A stretch of DNA of 64,000 nucleotides from JACVRW01 sp963739095 (GTDB taxonomy: Bacteria; Actinomycetota; Thermoleophilia; Solirubrobacterales; Thermoleophilaceae): the NCBI GenBank assembly GCA_963739095.1, contig CAVTZF010000005.1, positions 49,509 through 113,508 of the forward strand, read 5' to 3'. Positions within the stretch are counted from its first letter, which is position 1. The number at the start of each line of letters is the position of its first letter. This document shows, one piece after another, positions 16,852 through 23,870 of this stretch. The notes below the pieces were generated by a model. The model was not told the origin of the DNA, did not search any database, and saw only the letters and a list, made by a program, of their open reading frames with translations. Position numbers and translations under genes: made by a program.

Positions 16852-16863
16852 CTAGTATACTAG
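16852..16863 (-). promoter_or_regulatory. GntR operator overlapping the gntR-pdhAB -10 box
   Basis: CTAGTATACTAG is a perfect 12-bp palindrome. It contains TAGTATACTA, matching the TNGT-(N)-ACNA form of FadR-type GntR operators. The minus-strand -10 hexamer TATACT (16854-16859) is inside it and ends 7 bases before the GTG start. A regulator bound here would block its own promoter and the pdh genes behind it. This is inference from sequence form and position. Confidence 0.72.
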
Positions 16864-16943
16864 TCGCCTGCGGCCCCGTCTCGCGCATTTCATCGCATCA
16901 CAAGCGGGATGCGGACCGCACGCATCACTCCTCCCTCAGGGCG

Positions 16944-16968
16944 GCTTCGCCGGAGACCCCGGCGAAGC
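16944..16968 (-). terminator. Perfect 10-bp stem-loop after the duplicated secreted gene
   Basis: GCTTCGCCGG (16944-16953) and CCGGCGAAGC (16959-16968) pair perfectly around a 5-base loop, and the stem can be extended by GGCG/CGCC past a one-base bulge. It begins 15 bases after the stop of the gene at 16984. No T-run follows, so it would be a GC-rich terminator without a U tail. It also separates that operon from the gntR promoter. Confidence 0.6.
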
Positions 16969-16983
16969 TCGCCTGTCAGGGCG

Positions 16984-18306
16984 CTAGCGGACGCGCTCGC
17001 ATTGAACGATCACGTGGAGCTCCACGCGCTCGTCGTCACCCACACCCGCCGGCCCGGTCGCGACCGTCCGCGTGATCCTTCCGGTGCGGCGATGACGATG
17101 GGCGAGCGCCGCGACGACCCGGTCGGACGGCGGGCGCCGTGTGAAGAAGCCGACGCCCGAGCCCGAGTGCATGAGGCGCTCGCCGCGCGTGCAGGCCAGC
17201 CGCACGCGCAGGTCGGCGCCGGGACGGATCCGGATCCTCTTCACCAGCGTCCGGATACGCCGCGCAAGGCCGGCCGCGCGCTGGAAGGCGGCCTGGCCGG
17301 CGGTGGCGCCCTTCGCGAGGCAGCCGACCCCCGGCCGGTACTTGATCTGGGGCTGGCCCGGAAACGCCCCGAACGTGAGCTGATCACCAAAGCCGGGACC
17401 GAGGCCGGAATTCGTCTGGGCTCCCACCCCGCGGACCGCGTAGTCGTCGAACACGGCGTCGGCGCCCTCCGCGTAGCGGCCCGCCGGGCAGGAGACGTCC
17501 CATGCATCGCCGCCGTTCGCGGGTGCGGTCACCCACGGTCCGAGCACGGTCGTGCAGGGCGTGAACGCCGCGCACGGCCGCGGAGTCTCGTACGGCACCT
17601 GGGCGGGCGCCGCGCCGGCGCGAGCGCCTGCACACACAACCGTCGTCTGCACCTCGACCCGCTCGTTGTCGCCAACGCCCGCTGGCGCGGTCACGAGCGT
17701 CCGCGCGGCACGTCCGCTGCGGCGATGACGGTGCTCGATCGCCCGCAGGATCCGGTCTGACGGCGGGCGGCGCGTGAAGAACCCAACGCCCGACCCGGAC
17801 TGCACGAGGCGCTCGCCGCGAGCACAGCCGAGCTTCAGACGCACGTCTGCGCCCGGGCGTACCGGGACGCTGCGAACGAGCCTGCGAACGGACCTTCGGA
17901 ATCCCGCCGCCTGGCCGACGGGCGAGAACGGCGTACCCAGTGGTGAGCAGCCGATCGCGGGCTGCCAGTTGATCGAGCCCTTGTACGAGAGCGGCACGAA
18001 CAGCTGGAACATGAGACCGCCGCCCCCAGGACCAAGCCCTGCGCCGACGTCGATGCCCGCCGGCTGTAATGCGCCCCTGAACACGACGTCGCTCCCAACC
18101 GCGGCCGTGGACTCGTCCGGGCACTGGAGGGTCCAAAGGTTGCCGTTGCCCTCGGCGTTGCTGACCCACGGTCCCACCACCGTCGTGCAGGGCGTGAAGA
18201 CGAGGCACGGGTGGGGTTCCGGGGTCTGCGCGGCTGCGGGGCGCGCGAGGACGAGCGCGGCGACGACCAGCACGACTGAGACGACGACAAGCGAGACTGT
18301 GCGCAA
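16984..18306 (-). CDS. Secreted Cys-rich protein with two tandem copies of a 200-aa module
   Basis: 440 aa of unknown function. Residues 1-26 form a signal peptide (hydrophobic core, AAA-Q cleavage region). Residues 34-225 and 245-436 are two copies of one module. Both start with PC-x2-FTPCTTV-x-GPWV and end with SGSGVGFFTRRPPSDR, a His/Arg-rich patch (HRHRR) and PAGVGD-x-ERVE. Cysteines fall at 34, 40, 62, 120, 161, 225 and at 245, 251, 273, 329, 372, 436, nearly the same spacing, so three disulfides per module are likely. Start TTG 18306 is backed by a GAGGAGG ribosome site. It follows the aldo/keto reductase by 16 bases and so seems to be the last gene of the two-component operon. Confidence 0.85.
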   Translation of the reverse strand: MRTVSLVVVSVVLVVAALVLARPAAAQTPEPHPCLVFTPCTTVVGPWVSNAEGNGNLWTLQCPDESTAAVGSDVVFRGALQPAGIDVGAGLGPGGGGLMFQLFVPLSYKGSINWQPAIGCSPLGTPFSPVGQAAGFRRSVRRLVRSVPVRPGADVRLKLGCARGERLVQSGSGVGFFTRRPPSDRILRAIEHRHRRSGRAARTLVTAPAGVGDNERVEVQTTVVCAGARAGAAPAQVPYETPRPCAAFTPCTTVLGPWVTAPANGGDAWDVSCPAGRYAEGADAVFDDYAVRGVGAQTNSGLGPGFGDQLTFGAFPGQPQIKYRPGVGCLAKGATAGQAAFQRAAGLARRIRTLVKRIRIRPGADLRVRLACTRGERLMHSGSGVGFFTRRPPSDRVVAALAHRHRRTGRITRTVATGPAGVGDDERVELHVIVQCERVR

Positions 18307-18322
18307 CTTTCCTCCTCAGGTC

Positions 18323-19294
18323 CTAGTTCCACTGCATGTCTGAACGCTCCCGCCAGTAGCTCTCGGGCTCCTCGGCCAGCCCGGCCAGTGCCGCCGCGGC
18401 CCCGTCGTCCCAGGGCAGATCCCACGCCGCCAGGTTGCTCGCGAGATGCTCGCTGGTGGCGGCGCCGCTCAGGACGACGTCTACCCACGGCTGCGCCAGC
18501 ACTGCCGCAAGCGCCACCGCATCGGGGGTCGCCCCGAGTCTGCGCGCGACCTCGTCGAGATCGGCAATGGCGCCGCGGGAGGTAAGTCGCCCGTTCGCGA
18601 CCGCCTCCTTGATGAGCACCCCCATGCCGGCCTCGTGGGCATGCGCGAGGGCCGGGCCGGCGGAGGGCTCGAGCACGTTCCAGGTCGCCTGAACCGTGTC
18701 GAAGCCGCCGGTCTCGATCGCCCGCTCGACCGTCTTCCCCTGCTCGGGTCCGCTCGTCGACAGTCCGACGCGCACGCCTCCGTCCCGCAGCTCGGCGAGC
18801 GCGGCCAGCACGGCAGCATCGTCCAGCACGCCGCTCTCGATCGTCGCCGAGTGGATCTGGTAGAGCGCGAGGTGCTCGCCCAGCTGCTCGCGCGTCTCCT
18901 CGAGCTGACGCCGGAAGGTGTCGACCGACAGGTCCTTCACCTCGGGCGGGTCGGCGTCGACCTGCCAGTCGGCCGTGTACGTGTAGCCCCACTTCGAGCC
19001 GACGGTGACCTCGCCGGGCGCGCGCCCGCGGCCCCGCAGCCAGGAGCCGAGGAACTCCTCCGCCCGGCCGTACGAGCGGGCGGCGTCGAAGTAGCGCACG
19101 CCGGCCTCGTAGGCGGCGTCGAGGACCTCGTGGGCACGCCGCTCGAGCGCCTCGACCGAGCGATCCGAGCCGAGGTCCTCGCCATGGCCGAGGTTCAGGT
19201 AGCCCGGCCGGCCGAGCGCGGCCAGGCCGAGGCCGATCGCGGTCACGCGCAGCCCCGTGCCGCCGAGTGTGCGCTCCCACGCCCGATCGCTCAT
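18323..19294 (-). CDS. Aldo/keto reductase
   Basis: A 323-aa NADPH-dependent TIM-barrel oxidoreductase. The catalytic tetrad can be read: Asp in YFDAARSYGRAEEFLG with the Tyr in the same segment, Lys in VTVGSKWGY, and His in LYQIHSATI. The NADP phosphate region near IKEAVANGRLTSRG and LSGAATSEHLASNL is less typical. The substrate is unknown. Its ATG overlaps the response-regulator stop (ATGA), so it is translated with the two-component system, which may control it. Confidence 0.9.
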   Translation of the reverse strand: MSDRAWERTLGGTGLRVTAIGLGLAALGRPGYLNLGHGEDLGSDRSVEALERRAHEVLDAAYEAGVRYFDAARSYGRAEEFLGSWLRGRGRAPGEVTVGSKWGYTYTADWQVDADPPEVKDLSVDTFRRQLEETREQLGEHLALYQIHSATIESGVLDDAAVLAALAELRDGGVRVGLSTSGPEQGKTVERAIETGGFDTVQATWNVLEPSAGPALAHAHEAGMGVLIKEAVANGRLTSRGAIADLDEVARRLGATPDAVALAAVLAQPWVDVVLSGAATSEHLASNLAAWDLPWDDGAAAALAGLAEEPESYWRERSDMQWN

Positions 19295-19896
19295 GCGGTC
19301 AATCCGAGCCGTTCCGCGCGCTGCACCGCCTCGGCGCGGTTGCGCACCCCGAGCTTCCTGTAGAGCGAGCTCGTGTGCTCCTTGACCGTGTGGGGCGAGA
19401 GGTAGAGCCGCTGGGCGATCTCCTTGTTGGTGGCGCCGGAGGCCATGTGCGTCAGCACCTCGCGCTCGCGCTCCGACAGCGGCGCCGCCGGCTGCTCGGC
19501 TCGCGGCGCGAAGACGGTCATCCCCTTGCCCACCATGCGCACCGCCATCGCGACGTCATGGGCGGACCAGTCCTTCGACACGAAGCCGGAGGCGCCCGCG
19601 GCGCGTGCCGCCTGCGGCGAGATCCAGCCGGCTCCCGAGATCAGCAGCACGCGCGTCCGTGGCGACGAGCGCCTGATCGCCTCGCACAGCTCGGCGCCAG
19701 ACTCCTCGCCGAGGAACAGGTCGATCAGCGCCACGTGCGGCTCGTAGCGCTTCGCCATCGCGAGCGCCTCCTCGACGCTCGACGCGGTCAGGCAGCGCTC
19801 GACCCAGGGCTGCTCGGTGAGGAGCAGACGGAAGCCCCAGTGGACGACGTCGTGGTCGTCCACAACCAGCACGCGCAGGTTGCGCTCGGGGCTCAT
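19291..19896 (-). CDS. LuxR/NarL-family response regulator
   Basis: 201 aa. The receiver domain has the acidic pair in VLVVDDHDVV (13-14), the phospho-acceptor Asp near 59 (ALIDLFLGEESG) and the Lys in SGFVSKDWSAHD. The C-terminal LuxR helix-turn-helix is LSEREREVLTHMASGATNKE to YLSPHTVKEHTSSLYRKLGV. It is the partner of the kinase encoded just upstream. The ATG at 19896 has no ribosome site because the sequence before it is one copy of the 45-bp tandem repeat. Confidence 0.94.
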   Translation of the reverse strand: MSPERNLRVLVVDDHDVVHWGFRLLLTEQPWVERCLTASSVEEALAMAKRYEPHVALIDLFLGEESGAELCEAIRRSSPRTRVLLISGAGWISPQAARAAGASGFVSKDWSAHDVAMAVRMVGKGMTVFAPRAEQPAAPLSEREREVLTHMASGATNKEIAQRLYLSPHTVKEHTSSLYRKLGVRNRAEAVQRAERLGLTA

Positions 19897-19985
19897 TGCG
19901 GAAGCGCCCGGCTCGGCCGGGTGCGCACCGATGGTCTCACTTGCGGAAGCGCCCGGCTCGGCCGGGTGCGCACCGATGGTCTCAC
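19896..19985. repeat. Exact 45-bp tandem duplication between kinase and regulator genes
   Basis: 19896-19940 and 19941-19985 are identical. Each copy contains GCGCCCGGC-TCG-GCCGGGTGCGC, which folds into a GC-rich hairpin with one G-U pair, so the transcript would hold two equal hairpins in a row. The kinase stop codon lies in the outer copy and the first base of the regulator ATG is at the edge of the inner one. The spacer thus grew from about 40 to 85 bases by a duplication. Confidence 0.93.
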
Positions 19986-21103
19986 TCCTCCTCCTCGCCC
20001 ACGGGCACGACGAGTCGCACGCGCCACACCGCGCCGTCCTCGGGGCCGAACTCGACGAGCGCGCCGCGCTGCAGCGCCTCCACCGCCGCGAGCCGCAGCC
20101 CCATGCCGGTGCCGCGCGTGCCCGGCCGCGCGCCGTCGTTGCGGACCTCGAGCACGAACGTGCCGTCGATGCGGCCGACGTGGATGTTGACGATCGTCGG
20201 GCGGGCGTGCTTGTGCGCGTTGCGGAGCGCCTCGGCGAGCACAGACTGCGCGAGCGCCTCGACGTCGTCGGGCACCTCCACGCCCTCGTCCCAGTCGAGC
20301 TCCAGCGGCAGGTCCTTGTAGTGGCGACCGAGCCGGGCGAGCTCGTCGTGCAGGGTCGCACCGGTGTCGAGCGCCGCTGGTGCGAGCGGGCGCGAGATCG
20401 CGTCGCGCAGGTCGGCGAGCGCCGCCTGCATCTCGTCCGCGCAGCGCTGCCGCGCCTCCTCGCTGAGCCCGTGCTCGGAGCCGAGCACGAGCGAGACGCC
20501 GAACAGGCGCTGCACCACCCGGTCGTGGATCTCGCGCGCGAGGTCGATACGTGCCTGCAGGAGCCGCGCGCGGCCCTGCGTGTTGGTCGCGATCCGCACC
20601 GTGGCGGCGAGCGCGGCCGTCTTGCCGAGCGTCCACATCGAGTGGCGCTCCTCCTCGGTCAGCTCGAAGTGGATGCCGCCGCGGTCGGCGAAGATCACCC
20701 CGAGCAGCCGGCCCGCCGCCGACACCGGCGTGCAGGTGAGCGTCTCGACGCCGCTGAAGCGCGCGTAGCGCTCCGGCACCCAGCGGCCGAGGTCGCCGGT
20801 GACCTCGACCACGCGGTCCTCGTAAAGCGCGAGCTGGGCGATCGGCGTCTCCTCGAGCGTCCCGTAGACGCCCTCGAGCAGATCGGGTGGGATGCCCTGG
20901 CTGCCCAGCGGGACGACCAGCTGGCGGACGTCGTCGTAGAGCAGCAGGATCGCCCGCGTCATCGAGGCCGTCCGGCAGAGCGCCTCGCAGAGGCGGTCGT
21001 AGAAGTCGCGTCCGGAGGTTCCCGACGCGTCGTCCAGCGCGCCGAGCAGCTCGACGATCACCTCGAGCGCGTCAGTGCGCGGGGTCGGAGCTCCGCTCTC
21101 CAT
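19982..21103 (-). CDS. Sensor histidine kinase, GAF plus HisKA_3/HATPase (NarL-type)
   Basis: 373 aa, no membrane segment, so a cytoplasmic sensor. Residues 30-170 resemble a GAF domain. The dimerisation and phosphorylation helix is LAREIHDRVVQRLFGVSLVL with His 193 as the phosphorylated residue, the form typical of NarX/DegS-like kinases. The ATPase lobe has EALRNAHKHA (N box), VRNDG and RGTGMGLRLAAVEAL (G boxes). The C-terminus is four Glu residues. Partner is the LuxR-type regulator downstream. Whether the GAF domain binds haem, a small molecule or nothing is unknown. Confidence 0.92.
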   Translation of the reverse strand: MESGAPTPRTDALEVIVELLGALDDASGTSGRDFYDRLCEALCRTASMTRAILLLYDDVRQLVVPLGSQGIPPDLLEGVYGTLEETPIAQLALYEDRVVEVTGDLGRWVPERYARFSGVETLTCTPVSAAGRLLGVIFADRGGIHFELTEEERHSMWTLGKTAALAATVRIATNTQGRARLLQARIDLAREIHDRVVQRLFGVSLVLGSEHGLSEEARQRCADEMQAALADLRDAISRPLAPAALDTGATLHDELARLGRHYKDLPLELDWDEGVEVPDDVEALAQSVLAEALRNAHKHARPTIVNIHVGRIDGTFVLEVRNDGARPGTRGTGMGLRLAAVEALQRGALVEFGPEDGAVWRVRLVVPVGEEEE

Positions 21104-21134
21104 CTCCGGCCTGAACGCTACCCGGCGGGGCGGC

Positions 21135-21365
21135 TCAGGCCGGCTGGAGTGAGAGGCGGAGCGTCTGCTCCGACGTGAGCGACACCTCGCGGAGGTAGCC
21201 GCAGCTGCGGCAGCGGCACTCGACCTCGCCGTCGAAGTCGTCCACGCGCAGCGACCACTCCACGTCCCCGGACAGGCAGGCGCGGCAGGCGAGCGCGGCG
21301 GCGACGAGCGACGGATCGTCGTCTCCGCGAAAGTGCGCCAGCTCGAGAGTGGGCTCCTCCATCAC
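21135..21365 (-). CDS. Small protein with two CxxC pairs (zinc-ribbon-like)
   Basis: 76 aa. ACRACLSGDVEW gives the first Cys-x2-Cys pair and EVECRCRSCGYLREV the second, spaced as in rubredoxin-like zinc ribbons. The N-terminus is acidic. The start is GTG 21365 or the ATG directly after it; GAGGGACGG upstream can serve as ribosome site. It stands between folK and the kinase on the same strand. No function can be assigned; a metal-binding regulatory or structural role is plausible. Confidence 0.7.
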   Translation of the reverse strand: MMEEPTLELAHFRGDDDPSLVAAALACRACLSGDVEWSLRVDDFDGEVECRCRSCGYLREVSLTSEQTLRLSLQPA

Positions 21366-21409
21366 TTCTACCGTCCCTCGGAGCTGGTCGATTCGGAACG
21401 TGGTCGCGG

Positions 21410-21919
21410 TCAGAACCCCCCGCTTGGGGGGATCTTCGTAACACGCTGCTCCCCCAGCGACTCGACGACATCGGCGAGCCGTGTCCCGTCCGGCAGCTCG
21501 AGCTTCGGGTCGAGCTCGAGCAGCGGCTCCACCACGAAACGGCGGCTCGTGACCTCGCGGTGCGGCAGCGTCAGGCGCTCCGCGCTGTACTCGAGGTCGC
21601 CGAGCAGGAGCAGGTCCACGTCGATCGGGCGCGGGCCGTGGCGGACGCCGCCGGGCGTGCGACCGAGCTCGCGCTCGACCTGCTTGCAGACGTCGAGCAG
21701 CTCCTCCGGGTCGAGCGCCGTCCGGATGCGCAGGCAGGCGTTCAGGAAGTCGGGCTGATCGAGCAGCTCGCCCTGGGGCGCGGTCTCGTAGAGCGAAGAC
21801 GACGCGAGCACCTCGACCCCCGCGCGGGCCAGCGCCGCGCGCGCGCCACGGAGGTTGGCCTCCCGGTCCCCGACGTTCGAGCCGAGGCCGAGGTAGCCGG
21901 TCCTCAGACTTCCTTCCAC
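21410..21919 (-). CDS. folK: 2-amino-4-hydroxy-6-hydroxymethyldihydropteridine diphosphokinase
   Basis: HPPK activates the pterin for folate synthesis by transferring pyrophosphate from ATP. The 169-aa protein has YLGLGSNVGDREANLRGA, SSLYETAPQGELLDQPDFLN, and the Mg/ATP segment RHGPRPIDVDLLLLGD, then LTLPHREVTSRRFVVEPLLE. GTG 21919 is the only normal start codon before the first conserved residues and overlaps folB by 16 bases. The last codons run through the C/G hairpin at 21416-21431. Confidence 0.94.
   Translation of the reverse strand: MEGSLRTGYLGLGSNVGDREANLRGARAALARAGVEVLASSSLYETAPQGELLDQPDFLNACLRIRTALDPEELLDVCKQVERELGRTPGGVRHGPRPIDVDLLLLGDLEYSAERLTLPHREVTSRRFVVEPLLELDPKLELPDGTRLADVVESLGEQRVTKIPPSGGF
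21416..21431 (-). repeat. C6/G6 hairpin across the folK stop region
   Basis: CCCCCC (21416-21421), loop GCTT, GGGGGG (21426-21431). Read in the direction of transcription it is CCCCCCAAGCGGGGGG followed by TTCTGACC, overlapping the folK stop. It could act as a terminator or attenuator at the end of folP-folB-folK. It closely matches the hairpin at 56952-56964 in sequence and orientation. Confidence 0.6.
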
Positions 21920-22344
21920 ACCTCGACGGAGACCTCGTCGACCGGCAGCGGGATCGGCGGCTCGGGCTTGGTCGCCTTCACCCGCACCGACTCCGCGCCA
22001 AAGCGGTCGATCAGCCGGTCGGCGACCGCGGCGCACAGGCGCTCCAGGGTCTTGTAGGACCGCTCCTGCGCGGCGAGTGCGACCTGCTCGCAGACCTCGC
22101 CGTAGTTGATCGTGTCCTCGATGCGGTCGGTGACGGTGGCGTCGCACTCGTCGAGCTCGAACGAGATGTCGAAGACGAGCCGCTGGCCGAGCTCGCGCTC
22201 GGCCTCGCTCACTCCGTGACGCGTGTAGAGCGAAAGCCCGGTGATCTCGATCGAGACGGCCGGCGACGACGAAGCGCGCTCGTCATCGTTCAGCTCGTCG
22301 TCATCGAGGCCGTCGAATTCGTCGTCGTGCTCGCGCTCCCACAT
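21904..22344 (-). CDS. folB: Dihydroneopterin aldolase
   Basis: Cleaves dihydroneopterin to 6-hydroxymethyl-dihydropterin and glycolaldehyde. In 146 aa the tunnel-fold core begins at IEITGLSLYTRHGVSEAERE with the Tyr and Glu of the active site, continues with TINYGEVCEQVALAA and ends with KATKPEPPIPLPVDEVSVEV. A strongly acidic tail of about 29 residues (DDEFDGLDDDELNDDER) precedes the fold and is unusual. The ATG shares its A with the folP stop. An internal start nearer the fold is possible. Confidence 0.93.
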   Translation of the reverse strand: MWEREHDDEFDGLDDDELNDDERASSSPAVSIEITGLSLYTRHGVSEAERELGQRLVFDISFELDECDATVTDRIEDTINYGEVCEQVALAAQERSYKTLERLCAAVADRLIDRFGAESVRVKATKPEPPIPLPVDEVSVEVWKEV

Positions 22345-23141
22345 CAGGGCGCCACCGTAGCAGCGGCCACCGCGAGCGCATCCACCACGGGAGCGACGTC
22401 GTGGACGCGAAACACGGTCGCCCCGCGCTCCATCGCCAGCACGTTCGTGGCGATCGTGCCGGGCAGGCGCTCCGTCTCGGGCCGCCCGCCCGCGAGCTTG
22501 CCGAGGAAGCTCTTGCGCGAGGTGCCGATCACGACCGGTCGCCCGATCGCGACGATCTCGTCGAGCCGGCGGAGCAGCTCGAGGTTGTGCTCGACCGACT
22601 TGCCGAAGCCGATCCCCGGGTCGAGCCACACTCGCTCCTCGGGCACCCCCTCGGCAACGGCGAATGCGAGCCGCTCCTCGAGGAAGGCGCGCACCTCGGA
22701 GACGACGTCGTCGTAGCGCGGGTCGCGCTGCATCGTGCGCGGCTCGCCGAGCATGTGGATCAGCACGCAGCCGGCGCCGCGCTCGGCCACCAGGCCGGCG
22801 AGCTCGGGCGCGAAGCGGAAGGCCGCGACGTCGTTGACGATCGTCGCGCCCGCGTCGAGCGCCGCGCGCGCGACCTCCAGCTTGCTCGTGTCGACCGAGA
22901 CCTGCACGCCTTCCGCGGACAGCCGCTCGACCACCGGCACGACCCGCTCCGCCTCCTCCTCGGCGCCGACCGGCTCGGCACCCGGGCGGGTCGACTCGCC
23001 GCCCACGTCGAGGACCGCCGCGCCCTCCGCGGCGAGCTCCAGGCCATGCTCGGCGGCGGCATCGGGATCGAGAAAGAGGCCGCCGTCCGAGAACGAGTCC
23101 GGCGTCACGTTGACGATGCCCATCACGGTGATCCGCTCCAC
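22344..23141 (-). CDS. folP: Dihydropteroate synthase
   Basis: Joins the pterin pyrophosphate with p-aminobenzoate; the sulfonamide target. The 265-aa TIM barrel has MGIVNVTPDSFSDGG, VLDVGGESTRPGAEPV, SVDTSKLEVARAAL, NDVAAFRF, VWLDPGIGFGKSVEHN and VVIGTSRKSFLGKLAGG. All are at expected positions. The start is GTG 23141, with GATACT (23149-23154) as a -10 seven bases upstream; that hexamer overlaps the -10 of the divergent HAD gene. Confidence 0.96.
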   Translation of the reverse strand: MERITVMGIVNVTPDSFSDGGLFLDPDAAAEHGLELAAEGAAVLDVGGESTRPGAEPVGAEEEAERVVPVVERLSAEGVQVSVDTSKLEVARAALDAGATIVNDVAAFRFAPELAGLVAERGAGCVLIHMLGEPRTMQRDPRYDDVVSEVRAFLEERLAFAVAEGVPEERVWLDPGIGFGKSVEHNLELLRRLDEIVAIGRPVVIGTSRKSFLGKLAGGRPETERLPGTIATNVLAMERGATVFRVHDVAPVVDALAVAAATVAP

Positions 23142-23164
23142 GCCCAGAAGTATCGTTGGCCGCC

Positions 23165-23819
23165 GTGCCCGGCCCCTTCGACGCCGTCATCTTCGACAAC
23201 GACGGCCTGCTGCTCGACACCGAGGAGGCCTGGACGCGCGCCGAGCAAGATCTGTTCGAGCGCTACGGCCGCGAGTTCACCATGGAGCACAAGCGCGCCT
23301 TGCTCGGCAACGCCCACGCGGTCGCCGCCGCGAAGCTCGAGGCCATGCTCGACCAGCCCGGGGCGGGCGCGCGGCTGTGGGCAGAGCTCGACGCGCTCGT
23401 CATGGAAGAGGCGCTCGCGGGCGTGCCGCCACGGCCCGGCGCGCGTGAGCTGCTGGATGCACTGTCCGCGCGGGGCACGCCAGTGGCGATCGCCTCGAAC
23501 TCGACGCGCGCATTCGTCGAGCGCGTCCTCGAGGTGTCCGGCCTGCCGCTCGGGGGCGTCGGCGCGGTCGTGACGGTCGAGGACGTCGAGCATCCCAAGC
23601 CGGCGCCCGACATCTATCTCGCCGCCTGCCGGGCGCTCGGGGCCGCGCCCGGCCGCTCGGCCGCGCTCGAGGACTCACCGCCGGGCGTCCTGCTCGGCGC
23701 GGGCCGCCGGCCTGTTCGTGATCGCGGTGCCCTACTTCGACGATCACGACCTCGACGGCGCGTCGCTGATCGCGCCCTCGCTTGCCGATCCGAGCGTTAG
23801 CGCAGCGCTGGGTGTCTGA
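23165..23819 (+). pseudogene. HAD-superfamily phosphatase with a single-base frameshift near its 3' end
   Basis: The N-terminal and middle parts are a normal HAD hydrolase: nucleophile motif VIFDNDGLLLDTE, motif II VAIASNSTRAFVE, Lys in EHPKPAPDIYLAACRALG and motif IV ALEDSPPGV. At about 23687-23693 the frame shifts. Read straight on, the tail is Arg-rich and unlike any HAD protein; one base later the sequence reads SARAAGLFVIAVPYFDDHDL and ends with a stop at 23817-23819. An extra C in the run GTCCTGCTC explains this. GTG 23165 follows a TATCGT -10 by 8 bases; TTG 23156 is the alternative. Sequencing error or recent mutation. Confidence 0.8.
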
Positions 23820-23870
23820 TCGGCACAAGATCTTTACGGAATCCACAACGAGGATCACCATCTTGGGACG

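Noticed and set aside
16847..16888. Upstream ATG 16888 as the start of the GntR regulator
   Set aside because: It would put the operator palindrome and -10 box inside the coding sequence, and the extra 14 residues show no family likeness.
19896..19985. Two identical 45-bp units as a minimal CRISPR
   Set aside because: Units are directly adjacent without spacer and no cas gene is in view.
22345..23220. Long minus-strand frame continuing folB upstream through folP
   Set aside because: Antisense-like Arg-rich sequence; folB starts at the ATG that overlaps the folP stop.
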